Of a stretch of 64,000 nucleotides of DNA, positions 53,706 through 62,243 are shown one piece after another. A program made the position numbers and the translations under genes. Every line of letters starts with the position of its first letter. The first letter of the stretch is position 1. The notes beneath the pieces were generated by a model that was not told the DNA's origin, ran no database searches, and saw only the letters and a list, made by a program, of their open reading frames with translations. The DNA comes from Streptomyces ardesiacus (GTDB taxonomy: Bacteria; Actinomycetota; Actinomycetes; Streptomycetales; Streptomycetaceae), in contig NZ_BEWC01000001.1 of the NCBI RefSeq assembly GCF_003112575.1, positions 806,001 to 870,000 on the forward strand, read 5' to 3'.

Positions 53706-54337
53706 CCGCCGCCCCGCGCACCCTCAACGACGCGCGCGCCTGGGTCCGCACCGGCACCGAGCTGCTGCTCGACGCCGTCGCGGGCTTGGACGAGGACGCC
53801 TTCAAGGCCCCGAGCGCACTCCCGGACTGGACACGCAAGCACCTGGTGGCGCACGTCGCCGCCAACGCCGACGCGCTCGGCAATCTGGTGCACTGGGCGG
53901 CCACCGGCGAGGAGACTCCCATGTACGCCTCCGCCGAGGAGCGCGCCGCCGGCATCGTCAAGGGTCCCACCCTGTCGGCGGACGAGCTGCGCTCCTGGCT
54001 GACGGACTCCGCGCAGAAGCTCGCGGCGGGACTGGACGGGCTCACCGAGGAGCAGTGGGGCCACCAAGTCGTCACCGTCCAGGGCCGTACCGTCCCCGCC
54101 ACCGAGCTGCCGTGGATGCGGGCCCGCGAGGTGTGCGTCCACGCCGTCGACCTCGGCACCGGCGTCGTCACCTTCGCCGACCTGCCGAACGGCTTCCTGG
54201 CCGCGCTCGTCGCCGAGATCAAGGCGAAGCGCGGACTGACCGAGCTGCCCGACGGCCCGCTGCCCGAGGTCGCCGCCTGGCTGGCGGGCCGGCCCCACTC
54301 GCTGACCGACGTCCCCGAGCTCGGCCCCTGGCTGTAG
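53702..54337 (+). CDS. mycothiol-dependent maleylpyruvate isomerase
   Basis: The 211-residue protein turns maleylpyruvate into fumarylpyruvate with mycothiol. It has the DinB-like metal ligands His51 (KHLVAHVAANADAL), Glu143 and His147 (RAREVCVHAVDL), which line up with the His-Glu-His set of the Corynebacterium enzyme as I recall it. The N-terminal block DWTRKHLVAHVAANADALGN and the C-terminal small domain (about 150-211) are both present. ATGA overlap with the upstream gene couples translation. The dependence on mycothiol fits an actinomycete. Confidence 0.92.
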   Translation: MTAAPRTLNDARAWVRTGTELLLDAVAGLDEDAFKAPSALPDWTRKHLVAHVAANADALGNLVHWAATGEETPMYASAEERAAGIVKGPTLSADELRSWLTDSAQKLAAGLDGLTEEQWGHQVVTVQGRTVPATELPWMRAREVCVHAVDLGTGVVTFADLPNGFLAALVAEIKAKRGLTELPDGPLPEVAAWLAGRPHSLTDVPELGPWL

Positions 54338-54349
54338 AGGAGTGCACCC

Positions 54350-55618
54350 ATGTCCCACCCAGATGTGATCGTCGTCGGCGGCGGCATCGGCGGCCTCGGC
54401 GCCGCCTTCTCGCTGACCCGCCAGGGCCTCGCCGTCCGCCTGCTGGAGAGCGCCCCTGCCTTCGGTGAGGTCGGCGCCGGCATCCAGCTCGCCCCCAACT
54501 GCACCCGCATCCTCGACGATTACGGTCTCCTCGACGAGGCCAAGAGCCTCGGTGTCGTCCCCGACGCGATGGTCATGCGCGACGCCGTCGACGGCGCGGA
54601 GCTGACCCGCCTCGATCTGCGCGACCTGGAGACGAGGTACGGCTATCCCTACCTGGTCATCCACCGCAGCGACCTGCACGGCCTGCTGCTGCGCGCCTGT
54701 GAGCGCGCCGGGGTCGAGTTGATCAACGACGCCCAGGTGACCTCGTACGAGAACACCGACGGCGGGGCCCGCGTGACCCTCGCCTCCGGCGCGATCCACG
54801 AGGCCGGCATGGTGATCGCCGCCGACGGCCTGCACTCGGCCGCCCGCGAGCTGTTCGTGGACGACGAGCCCGTGTCCTCGGCGTACGTCGCCTACCGCGG
54901 CACGGTCCCCGCCGAGCAGCCGCGCGTGGGGTCCGTCGATCTCAGCGAGGTCGTGGTGTACGTCGGCCCCCGCTGCCACTTCGTCCACTACGGCCTGCGC
55001 GGCGGCGAACTGCTCAACCAGGTCGCCGTATTCGAGTCGCCCAAGGCCCTGGCAGGCCGGGACGACTGGGGCACGCCCGACGAGCTCGACGCCGCCTTCG
55101 CCGACACCTGCGACTTCGTCCGCGACGGCCTGCCGTTCATGTGGCGCGACAAGTGGTGGCGGATGTTCGACCGGAACCCGATCATGACGTGGGTCCACGG
55201 ACGGATCGCCCTGCTCGGCGACTCCGCGCACCCGCCGCTGCAGTACATCGCGCAGGGCGCGATCATGGCCATCGAGGACGGCTGGGTGCTGGGCGAGCAC
55301 GTCGCGCGCCACCGCGCCGCGGACGGCACGGTCGACTGGACCGCCGCGCTCGCCGCTTACGAGGCTGTCCGCCCCGAGCACTGCCGGCGCGTGCTGACCA
55401 CCTCCCGCAAGTGGGGCGAGCTGTGGCACCTCGACGGCCTCGCCCGCGAGCAGCGCAACGCCCTGCTGCGCGCCCGCGACACCTACGACTACTCCTTCAC
55501 CGACTGGCTGTACGGGCCGACCGCCCTGTCGCCTGACCAGGAACCGGAGATGTTCATGCCCATCCCACTGTCCTCGGTGGCCCCCGGCGAGGCGGCCCTC
55601 GCCGGGGGCGCGGCATGA
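54350..55618 (+). CDS. FAD-dependent monooxygenase, 3-hydroxybenzoate 6-hydroxylase type
   Basis: This class A flavin monooxygenase probably makes gentisate from 3-hydroxybenzoate with NADH. The 422-residue protein has the FAD fold VIVVGGGIGGLGAAFSLTRQ at residue 6, the DG motif VIAADGLHSAARELF near 161, the GD motif RIALLGDSAHPPLQYIAQGA near 286 and the C-terminal TYDYSFTDWLYGPTALSP. GAGGAG precedes the ATG, 12 bases after the isomerase stop. Its position as fourth gene of the gentisate operon supports the substrate; salicylate hydroxylases share the motifs and are the alternative. Confidence 0.88.
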   Translation: MSHPDVIVVGGGIGGLGAAFSLTRQGLAVRLLESAPAFGEVGAGIQLAPNCTRILDDYGLLDEAKSLGVVPDAMVMRDAVDGAELTRLDLRDLETRYGYPYLVIHRSDLHGLLLRACERAGVELINDAQVTSYENTDGGARVTLASGAIHEAGMVIAADGLHSAARELFVDDEPVSSAYVAYRGTVPAEQPRVGSVDLSEVVVYVGPRCHFVHYGLRGGELLNQVAVFESPKALAGRDDWGTPDELDAAFADTCDFVRDGLPFMWRDKWWRMFDRNPIMTWVHGRIALLGDSAHPPLQYIAQGAIMAIEDGWVLGEHVARHRAADGTVDWTAALAAYEAVRPEHCRRVLTTSRKWGELWHLDGLAREQRNALLRARDTYDYSFTDWLYGPTALSPDQEPEMFMPIPLSSVAPGEAALAGGAA

Positions 55619-55640
55619 GCGACGCCTGCCTCTGCGCGGC

Positions 55641-55874
55641 GACCCGCACGGGGCCCGGCAGGTCCTCGTGATGATGAAGCTGTTCACCCGGGACGGCGCA
55701 CCCAAGCTGGTGCCCGCGTGCACGTACCCCCTCACCGGGCCCGGCTGCGTCCACCGCGTCTCCATCGACCACGGCGTCATCGCCGTCGGCCCGGACGGTG
55801 TCCGCGTGCTGGAGACGTACGGCATTTCCGTGGCCGCCCTGCGGGAGCGCCTGGACGTCGAGCTGACCGGCTGA
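55641..55874 (+). pseudogene. C-terminal fragment of a CoA-transferase beta subunit
   Basis: The frame reads DPHGARQVLVMMKLFTRDGA, CTYPLTGPGCVHRVSIDHGV and IAVGPDGVRVLETYGISVAA, the last 75 or so residues of 3-oxoacid/3-oxoadipate CoA-transferase subunit B (PLTG-GCV-RV motif). The N-terminal two thirds, including the catalytic Glu, and a partner alpha subunit are missing; the frame joins unrelated sequence right at the stop of the monooxygenase gene. The GTG at 55668 could still give a 68-residue product, but an active enzyme is not possible. Confidence 0.75.
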
Positions 55875-55887
55875 CAGGGCGAGGACT

Positions 55888-55920
55888 TTACGCGAGGTTG
55901 TTGTCACGTACTGTGCGTAA
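55888..55920. promoter_or_regulatory. possible TetR operator
   Basis: TTACGC (55888-55893) and GCGTAA (55915-55920) are inverted half-sites 21 bases apart, 43 bases upstream of the TetR gene. The long spacing is unusual, so this is weak. Confidence 0.3.
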
Positions 55921-55962
55921 GCTGATCGTTCGCCGTGCCGGGGCAGGGTTAGGATCTCCGGC

Positions 55963-56571
55963 ATGGCGAACCTTCGTGAGGCACAGAAGCAGATGACCCG
56001 CCGTCTGCTGCTGGAGTCGGGACTGCAGCTCTTCAAGGCGAAGGGGTACGCCGCCACCACGGTGGACGACATCGCCACCGCCGCGGGCACCACACGCGTC
56101 ACCTTCTACGCGTACTTCCCCTCCCGCAGCGAGCTGATGCGGACGCTCATCGACGAGCAGCTCAACGAGGCGCTCCAGCGCGTCCGCTCGCCCGAGCACG
56201 GCTCCACCGCCCAGGATCTGGTGACCACCGTCGCCGAAGGGACACCCGAGGCGATCATGGCGTGGCTGCGCCGGACCGCCGAGAGCTGGCCGGTGATCCG
56301 GCCGATCATCCGCATCGGCCGGGACGCCGCGGTGATCGAACCGGACCTGCCCGACCTGGTGGAGCGCTGGCTGGAGGAGGCCATCAGCGACATCGAGGAC
56401 GGCCTCACCGCGGCAGGCCGGTTCGCACCCCACCAGCGGCACTTCCGGGGCGTGCTCGCCATGTCCCAGCTCGACTACGTGGCCCAGCACTGGGACGGCT
56501 CCGACTGGAAACTGAGCCGCGACCAGATGCTGGAGGAGCTCGCCGACAGCTGGGTGCGCCTGCTGAACTGA
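55963..56571 (+). CDS. TetR-family transcriptional regulator
   Basis: The 202-residue regulator has a TetR helix-turn-helix at about 8-58 (MTRRLLLESGLQLFKAKGYA, ATTVDDIATAAGTTRVTFYA, YFPSRSELMRTL). The C-terminal domain (about 75-200) has no recognised ligand signature. It lies between the gentisate operon and the convergent LysR/P450 group and may control either. The ATG follows GGATCTCCGGC; the gap of 88 bases behind the CoA-transferase relic holds its promoter. Confidence 0.88.
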   Translation: MANLREAQKQMTRRLLLESGLQLFKAKGYAATTVDDIATAAGTTRVTFYAYFPSRSELMRTLIDEQLNEALQRVRSPEHGSTAQDLVTTVAEGTPEAIMAWLRRTAESWPVIRPIIRIGRDAAVIEPDLPDLVERWLEEAISDIEDGLTAAGRFAPHQRHFRGVLAMSQLDYVAQHWDGSDWKLSRDQMLEELADSWVRLLN

Positions 56572-56578
56572 CTGGCGC

Positions 56579-57502
56579 TCAGAGCCCCTCCGTGACCTCC
56601 TGGAGCAGCGCCCGCAGCCACGTCACGAAGTGCTGGTCGGTCAGCCTCGGGTTCCACACCATGTCGATGCCGAGCCCGGGCAGCGGGAAGGGGAACTCCT
56701 CGATCCGCAGATCGGACAGCCGCCGCATGGCGACGGCGACCTGGTGCCGCAGCAGCGCGACCCCGCCGGCGCGGGCCACCAGGAAGGGCACCAGCAGGAA
56801 GTCGGAGCTGAGCTGCCCGACCCGGTAGGGGATGCCCTTGTCCTCCAGCACCGAGTACGGGAAGACCCGCCGGTCGGTGTCGACCACGACATGCGGCTGG
56901 GTCGTCAGCAGCTCCAGGGCGTCGGCCTCAGCGGGCGTGTCCGGTGCGGCCACCACCACGACCCGGTCGTCGTACAGCCGCTCGCGCGGATACGGCGAGA
57001 AGTGCCCCTCGGAGATCAGCACCACGTCGACGCCCTGTTCGGTGAAGGTCGTCTCGGTCGGCACCGTGATCGTGCGCAGCCGCAGCGTGGCGTGCGGGGC
57101 GCGCTCCCCGACGAGCCGGGTCAGCCGGGGGCCGACGACGAACGCGGTGCTGGTCGTCATGGCGACCGTGATGATCCGCCTGTCCGTCGCCGGGTCGAAG
57201 ACCGGAAAATTCACGAGGCGCGCCGTCTGCTGCAGGGCGCTGCGCAGCGGCCCCACCAGTTCCAGTGCGTGCGGCGTCAGCGTGACCCCGCTGCCGTGCC
57301 GGACCACCAGGTCGTCCCCGAGGAGGCGCCGCATCCGTGTCAGGGCGTGGCTCATCGCGGGCTGGGAGAGGCCGACGCGCTCGGCGGCCTTCGTCACCGA
57401 CCGCTCCTCCAGAAGCGCGAGAAGGGGCACCAGGAGATTCAGGTTGACCGACGCCAGCCGGTCCAGGCCCGACCTCGTGGTGCCCTGTTCCTCCGCGCTC
57501 AT
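56579..57502 (-). CDS. LysR-family transcriptional regulator, NodD-like
   Basis: The 307-residue regulator has the LysR winged helix at about 18-78 (VNLNLLVPLLALLEERSVTK, AAERVGLSQPAMSHALTRMR, RLLGDDLVVRHGSGVTLTPH) and a NodD/PcpR-like effector domain from about 108. These often respond to aromatic compounds. It is the fourth gene of the P450-ferredoxin-reductase group, ten bases after the reductase, and convergent with the TetR gene. The likely target is the divergent P450/phosphotriesterase promoter, where a T-N11-A palindrome is present. Confidence 0.88.
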   Translation of the reverse strand: MSAEEQGTTRSGLDRLASVNLNLLVPLLALLEERSVTKAAERVGLSQPAMSHALTRMRRLLGDDLVVRHGSGVTLTPHALELVGPLRSALQQTARLVNFPVFDPATDRRIITVAMTTSTAFVVGPRLTRLVGERAPHATLRLRTITVPTETTFTEQGVDVVLISEGHFSPYPRERLYDDRVVVVAAPDTPAEADALELLTTQPHVVVDTDRRVFPYSVLEDKGIPYRVGQLSSDFLLVPFLVARAGGVALLRHQVAVAMRRLSDLRIEEFPFPLPGLGIDMVWNPRLTDQHFVTWLRALLQEVTEGL

Positions 57503-57512
57503 GGCGTGCAGC

Positions 57513-58655
57513 CTACGCGGCCGCCTGTGTCATCCGGCGCAGCCGGGGGATCGGTACGCGGTAGTCCAGGGCGACGACGTCCGCGGTGCCGTCGGCATGC
57601 GGCCAGCGCATCAGCGCGGGCCCGCCGCCGGGCTCCCCGTCGACGTATTCGGGCTCGCCGTCCACGGGCAGGGTGCCGACCGCCTTCAGGCTCAGACCGA
57701 ACTGCTCCGTCCAGAAGTACGGCTGGAACCGCAACGGCGGGGACGCGTCCCCGCGGACGAGCGCCCGCGCCGCGACCTTCGCCTGCTCGATCGCGCTGCT
57801 CCACAGGGGGACACGGCGTCGCCCCCGCGGGGTGGGGAAGGCCGCGAGGTCCCCGACGGCCGCCACGTCGGGCCGTACGAGCCCGCGCGCGTCGACCTCG
57901 ATGGCGCCCCGCGCGGTGAGCCCGGAGCCGGCGAGCCACTCCGTGTTGGGGATGTCGCCCGCGGCGGTGAGCACCACCTCGGCCTCCAGGACTCCGCCCT
58001 CGGCGAGTACGACCCTCGGCACCCCGCCGCCGTCCGCCAGCTGTGCCCCGGCGCTCTCCACGACCGTGAGCCCCCGATCGCGCGCGGCCCGCGCGAAGAC
58101 GCCGGCCAGGTACGGGCCGAGCTGCTGCCGCAGGGGCGTGCCCTGCGAGACGAGGGTGACCTCGCAGCCGGAGGCCAGGCAGCCGGAGGCGATCTCCATG
58201 CCGAGCGGGCCGCCGCCCACCACGACGACCGACGGTCCGGCCGCCACCCGCCGGCGCAGGGCCAGTGCGTCGTCGAGCCCGCGCAGGGTGAGCTCGCCGG
58301 GCAGGGCGGACAGCCGCCGGGCCCGGGACCCGGTGGCCAGCACCAGCCGGTCGTACGGCAGGGCCGTGCCGTCGTCGAGGGAGACGAGCCGGTGGTCCAG
58401 GTCGAGGCCGGTCGCCCGCACGCCGAGCAGTTCGGCCGCCCCGTGGCCGGCCGGCGGAAGCTCGTGCGAGGTCAGGTCGTCGCCGTCGAGCAGCAGCGCC
58501 TTGGACAGGGCGGGGCGGCTGTACGCGGGGTGCCGTTCGTCGCCGACGATGGTCAACTCGCCGTCGAACCCGGCCTCGCGCAGCGTGTCGGCCGCTGTGA
58601 GCCCGGCGATGCCGTTGCCCACCACGACCACGCGCCTGAGGGGTGCGGTGCTCAT
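57513..58655 (-). CDS. FAD-dependent ferredoxin reductase partner of the P450
   Basis: The 380-residue reductase resembles putidaredoxin-reductase-type enzymes: FAD motif VVVVGNGIAGLTAADTLREA near residue 9, NAD motif SVVVVGGGPLGMEIASGCLA near 147, and LVRPDVAAVGDLAAFPTPRG near 265 as second FAD contact. A CxxC is absent, as expected for this class. It moves electrons from NAD(P)H to the ferredoxin encoded just upstream; the start overlaps the ferredoxin stop (ATGA). Confidence 0.9.
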   Translation of the reverse strand: MSTAPLRRVVVVGNGIAGLTAADTLREAGFDGELTIVGDERHPAYSRPALSKALLLDGDDLTSHELPPAGHGAAELLGVRATGLDLDHRLVSLDDGTALPYDRLVLATGSRARRLSALPGELTLRGLDDALALRRRVAAGPSVVVVGGGPLGMEIASGCLASGCEVTLVSQGTPLRQQLGPYLAGVFARAARDRGLTVVESAGAQLADGGGVPRVVLAEGGVLEAEVVLTAAGDIPNTEWLAGSGLTARGAIEVDARGLVRPDVAAVGDLAAFPTPRGRRRVPLWSSAIEQAKVAARALVRGDASPPLRFQPYFWTEQFGLSLKAVGTLPVDGEPEYVDGEPGGGPALMRWPHADGTADVVALDYRVPIPRLRRMTQAAA

Positions 58656-58840
58656 GCGATCCTCAGGGCCGCGACGGGACACACCCGCACAGCGGCATGG
58701 GCGAGGGCGGCGTCGGCCGCGTCGAACTCCTCGCGGTCCAGGACGAGTTCGCCCTCGTCGTCGAGGTGCATCAGCTGCGGGGCGGCCTCCTCGCACAGGC
58801 CGTGGCCCTCGCAGCGGGGACGGTTGAGAACGATCTTCAT
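58652..58840 (-). CDS. 3Fe-4S-type ferredoxin
   Basis: The 62-residue ferredoxin has Cys10, Cys16 and Cys54 (RCEGHGLCEEAAP and VCPVAALRIA): the three-Cys spacing of [3Fe-4S] ferredoxins that serve actinomycete P450s. It starts four bases inside the P450 stop and ends in the reductase start, so P450, ferredoxin and reductase are translated as one coupled set. It is too small for any other function. Confidence 0.92.
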   Translation of the reverse strand: MKIVLNRPRCEGHGLCEEAAPQLMHLDDEGELVLDREEFDAADAALAHAAVRVCPVAALRIA

Positions 58841-60009
58841 GCGGGAAACACCTCCAGGACGGGGAGCTCCTCGATGCTCCGGGTGGTGTTGCCGGGGACG
58901 CGGACCTCGGGTCCGACGACGAGGCGTCCGACCCGGCGGGACAGCGCCTCGATCACGGCGTGGGCCTCCAGCCGGGCGAGCCCTTGGCCCGCGCAACCGT
59001 GTGGGCCGTAGCCGAACGACAGATGGTCGACGGGGTTGCGCTCGACGAGGAACGTGTCCGGGTTCTCGTAGTGGCGCGGGTCGCGGTTGCCGGCGCCGAA
59101 CAGGATCGCGACCTGCGCGCCCGCCGGGATCTCGGACCCCTCGATCGTGACGTCCCGCGTGACGCGGCGGCCCCAGGCGTGGACGGGTGCCCAGAAGCGC
59201 AGCACCTCGTTGAAGGCCGCAGGTACGAGCGCGGGGCTCTCGCGGACGAGGGCGAGCTGGTCGGGGTGGTGGGCGAAGAGGGCGACGAGGTTGCCGATGG
59301 CGGCGACGGTCGTGTCGACACCGGCGCCGAGGTACTGGTGGATGATGTGGCCGGCCGTGTCCGGCGGGATGGCGCCGCGGGCCTCGGCGTCGAAGATGCC
59401 GCGTCCCACGGAGCCCTCGGCGAGGTCGTCGGCGGTGACCTGGGAGCACCAGGCGTACAGCTCGCCGGCGACGGGGAAGTTCTCGGCGGTGCGCTGGTTC
59501 GTGGGGCCGAGGACCTGCATGGCGGCCTGCCCCCAGCGCAGCATGGTGGCGCGCACCTCGCCGGTGAAGCCGATGAGGTCGGCGACGACCTCCAGCGGGA
59601 AGGCGCGGGCCAGGGCGTCGATGGCCTCGAAGGAGCCCTTCTCCACCAGTTCGGCGACCAGGACGTCGGCCTTCGCCGTGATGGAGCCCTTCAGGCCGCG
59701 CAGCGCGCGCGGGGAGAGGTTCTCGGCGAGCGTGGCGCGCAACTGGGTGTGCACGGGCGGGTCGGACGCCAGCGACGTGCCGGCCAGCGCCTCGTTGGCC
59801 ATCGGATTGAACGCGATCGACGCCGAGGAGAACGCCTCCCAGTCGGCGAGTGCGCCGCGGATGACGTCGTACCGCGTCAGCGCGTAGACGTCGTTGTGCG
59901 GCAGGTGCACGACCGGGCCGCGCTCCCGCAGCTCGGCGTAGACGGGGTACGGGTCGAGGACGACTTCGTCGGCGAAGAGGTCCACGTCGAAGGTGGGCGG
60001 GGTGCTCAT
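58837..60009 (-). CDS. cytochrome P450
   Basis: The 390-residue soluble P450 has the heme-binding loop FGYGPHGCAGQG with Cys339, the I-helix oxygen site YLGAGVDTTVAA near residue 229, the ExxR pair (NEVLRFW, near 270) and VERNPVDHLSFG before the loop. It belongs to the bacterial class I three-component P450s. Its neighbours (ferredoxin, ferredoxin reductase, and across the promoter hydrolases and a flavin monooxygenase) suggest a catabolic job such as hydroxylation or O-dealkylation of an aromatic substrate; the substrate cannot be named. The upstream 241-base gap is shared with the divergent phosphotriesterase operon. Confidence 0.94.
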   Translation of the reverse strand: MSTPPTFDVDLFADEVVLDPYPVYAELRERGPVVHLPHNDVYALTRYDVIRGALADWEAFSSASIAFNPMANEALAGTSLASDPPVHTQLRATLAENLSPRALRGLKGSITAKADVLVAELVEKGSFEAIDALARAFPLEVVADLIGFTGEVRATMLRWGQAAMQVLGPTNQRTAENFPVAGELYAWCSQVTADDLAEGSVGRGIFDAEARGAIPPDTAGHIIHQYLGAGVDTTVAAIGNLVALFAHHPDQLALVRESPALVPAAFNEVLRFWAPVHAWGRRVTRDVTIEGSEIPAGAQVAILFGAGNRDPRHYENPDTFLVERNPVDHLSFGYGPHGCAGQGLARLEAHAVIEALSRRVGRLVVGPEVRVPGNTTRSIEELPVLEVFPA

Positions 60010-60064
60010 GCCCCACAGTGAAATGTCCGGCCTCGCATCGAACAAGTGAATGCTTGGCATGCCT

Positions 60065-60087
60065 CGACATGCACCGTGTGCATGTCG
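60065..60087. promoter_or_regulatory. LysR-type palindrome in the P450/phosphotriesterase divergent promoter
   Basis: CGACATGCAC and GTGCATGTCG are perfect 10-base arms around CGT. The core ATGCAC-CGT-GTGCAT contains the T-N11-A spacing of LysR boxes. It lies 56 bases upstream of the P450 start and could be bound by the LysR protein at the end of that operon. Confidence 0.6.
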
Positions 60088-60166
60088 CCCGCTTCAGAGC
60101 TGCGCAAGGGGTTCCGTGATGCCCGCGCAACCCCCGGCGCATTGTTTTTTCGTGGTGTTCGTTTCA

Positions 60167-60196
60167 TTGACGGCATGTAAAGCGAATGGCTAACGT
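60167..60196 (+). promoter_or_regulatory. candidate sigma-70-type promoter of the phosphotriesterase operon
   Basis: TTGACG (60167-60172) and TAACGT (60191-60196) are 18 bases apart, in the most AT-rich part of the gap, about 55 bases before the first gene. Confidence 0.45.
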
Positions 60197-60250
60197 GACG
60201 GCAGCCACAGGGTGCGTGGGCACCCCACGCCGGAGATGTGAGGCATGCGC

Positions 60251-61225
60251 ATGAGCGTCGAGAGCAACACCGTCAACACCGTCCTGGGCCCGGTGCCGGC
60301 CGCGGAGCTGGGCGTCGTCTCGGTCCACGAGGCGCTGCTGTCGGTGGTGCCGGGCGCCGAGCACGCCTACGACATCACCTTCGACCGCGCCGAGATCTTC
60401 GAGACCCTCGCCGCCAAGCTGAACGACTTCAAGGCGCACGGCGGCGGCACGATCGTCGACAGCACCGGCATGTTCCACGGCCGCGACGTGCGGCTCTACG
60501 AGACGCTCACCCGCGCGACGGGCGTGCACATCGTCGCCTCGACCGGCCAGGGACCCGAGGACATGCTGGGCGGCTACTTCCTCACGCCGCAGACCAACCC
60601 GCCGACGCCGTGGCCGGCCGAGAAGTTCGCCGACCTCTTCACCAAGGAGGTCACCGAGGGCATGGTCGTCCCGCGCGTCGAGCGGCGCGGCGCCGCCGGC
60701 CTGGTCGCCACCGCCGCCACCCGCACCGGCATGACCGCGACCGACGAGAGCCTGTTCCGGGGCGCGGCCCGGACCGCGCTCGCCACCGGCGTCCCCGTCT
60801 CCGTCCGCTACGGCAAGGACGCCCTGCACGACCTCGACGTGGTTCTGGACGAGAAGCTGCCCGCCGACCGGGTCGTCGTCGGCGGACTGGACCGCAAGGA
60901 CGCCGTCGCCGCCGGGACGCCCCTGGAGGTCGCCCGCCGCGGTGCGTACGTCGCGCTCGACCACGTCGGCACGCAGGACGAGGACCATGTGACGGACGCC
61001 GAACGCATCGCCCTCGTCATGGAGCTGGCCGAGGCCGGCCTGACCGGCCGGGTCCTGCTGTCGGCCGGCGCCACCGGCGTCGCCAAGGGCCACCCGGGCA
61101 ACGAGCTGCCGTACAGCCACGTCCTGAGCGACTTCGTCCCGCTCCTCAAGGACAAGGGCCTCGGCGAGGACGACGTACGGCGGATTGTCGTGGGCAACCC
61201 GCGGGACCTGTTGTCGGTGCGCTGA
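60251..61225 (+). CDS. phosphotriesterase-like protein without metal ligands (probable pseudoenzyme)
   Basis: The 324-residue protein is clearly a paralogue of the next gene; both begin VNTVLGPVPA and share GGGT(I/F)VD, GRDV and TGVHIVA blocks. The metal-site residues of the partner have been replaced here: HEH is HEA (position 28 Ala), the bridging Lys is Ala153, the two metal His are Arg186 and Gly212 and the catalytic Asp is Gly273. Only the first His (26) is left. The frame is open, with normal codon use, so it is kept by selection but cannot act like the parent enzyme. ATG 60251 has GAGG seven bases upstream; ATG 60245 is possible. Confidence 0.85.
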   Translation: MSVESNTVNTVLGPVPAAELGVVSVHEALLSVVPGAEHAYDITFDRAEIFETLAAKLNDFKAHGGGTIVDSTGMFHGRDVRLYETLTRATGVHIVASTGQGPEDMLGGYFLTPQTNPPTPWPAEKFADLFTKEVTEGMVVPRVERRGAAGLVATAATRTGMTATDESLFRGAARTALATGVPVSVRYGKDALHDLDVVLDEKLPADRVVVGGLDRKDAVAAGTPLEVARRGAYVALDHVGTQDEDHVTDAERIALVMELAEAGLTGRVLLSAGATGVAKGHPGNELPYSHVLSDFVPLLKDKGLGEDDVRRIVVGNPRDLLSVR

Positions 61226-61274
61226 GCGCCCCGGCAGGTAAGGCCATCAAGTCTCTTTCTCAAAGGTGAGTGTT

Positions 61275-62231
61275 GTGTCGAGAGTGAACACGGTCCTGGG
61301 TCCCGTCCCGGCCGAGGAGCTGGGCGTCGTCGCGGTCCACGAGCACATCGGGTACGGCATGCCCGGCTCCGAACTGGACACCAAGTGGTGGAAGACGCCC
61401 GAGCAGCGGTACGAGGAGACCGTCCCCAAGCTGCGACGGTTCCACGAACTGGGCGGCGGCACGTTCGTCGACGCCACCGGCATCTGCAACGGCCGTGACG
61501 TCGACTACTACAAGTCCCTGTCCGCGAAGACCGGCGTGCACATCGTCGCCTGCACCGGCTTCGTCGGCGGCGACACAGCCCTGCCGCACTTCGCGAACGC
61601 CGACGTCGACTACCTGATGCGGCAGTTCGTCCACGAGATCACCGTCGGCATCGGCGACACCGGCAGCCGCGCCGGCGTCATCAAGGTCGGCGTGAGCCGG
61701 GGCGGGCGGATGACCGACCTGGACAAGCGGATCTACCGGGCCGCCGCCCGTGCCGCCCTCGCCACGGGCGTCCCCATCCTCACGCACCTCGCGATCGACG
61801 CCGAGAACGCCGTCGCGATCTTCGAGGAGGAGGGACTGCCCCTGCACCGCGTCCTGTTCGGGCACGTCGACGACGGCGTCAACGCCGACAAGACCCGCGA
61901 CGTGTGGATCGCCGAGCAGGGCGGCCGCATCGGCTTCGACACCTTCGGCTACGAGACCGAGCTGCCCGACCCGCCGTTCTGGGCCCGCCCCCGCAAGGAA
62001 CGCCTCGACCACTTCCTGCGCTTCATCGACGGCGGCCGCCGGATCCACCAGGTCCTCGCCTCCGCCGACGCCAACTGCTCCCCGCTCGGCTGGCCAGGCG
62101 TCAAGGGGCACACCGTCAACTACATCTTCGAGGACCTCATCCCGGACCTGCGCTCCGCCGGCCTCGACGACACGGCGATCAAGACGATCTTCGTCGACAA
62201 CCCCGCCGCCTTCCTGACCCTGCAGAAGTAG
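61275..62231 (+). CDS. phosphotriesterase-family metal hydrolase (lactonase/amidohydrolase-like)
   Basis: The 318-residue TIM-barrel hydrolase keeps the full binuclear metal set: His22 and His24 (VAVHEHIG), Lys137 (VIKVGVS), His171 (ILTHLAID), His197 (LFGHVDD) and Asp265 (SADANCS). Such enzymes open lactones or hydrolyse esters and phosphotriesters. In this operon a lactone or ester intermediate of aromatic breakdown is the natural guess. GTG 61275 is chosen because AAGGTGAG lies five bases upstream; GTG 61266 sits directly on that site. It is followed after 12 bases by a flavin monooxygenase gene. Confidence 0.88.
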   Translation: MSRVNTVLGPVPAEELGVVAVHEHIGYGMPGSELDTKWWKTPEQRYEETVPKLRRFHELGGGTFVDATGICNGRDVDYYKSLSAKTGVHIVACTGFVGGDTALPHFANADVDYLMRQFVHEITVGIGDTGSRAGVIKVGVSRGGRMTDLDKRIYRAAARAALATGVPILTHLAIDAENAVAIFEEEGLPLHRVLFGHVDDGVNADKTRDVWIAEQGGRIGFDTFGYETELPDPPFWARPRKERLDHFLRFIDGGRRIHQVLASADANCSPLGWPGVKGHTVNYIFEDLIPDLRSAGLDDTAIKTIFVDNPAAFLTLQK

Positions 62232-62243
62232 AGAGAACCAATC

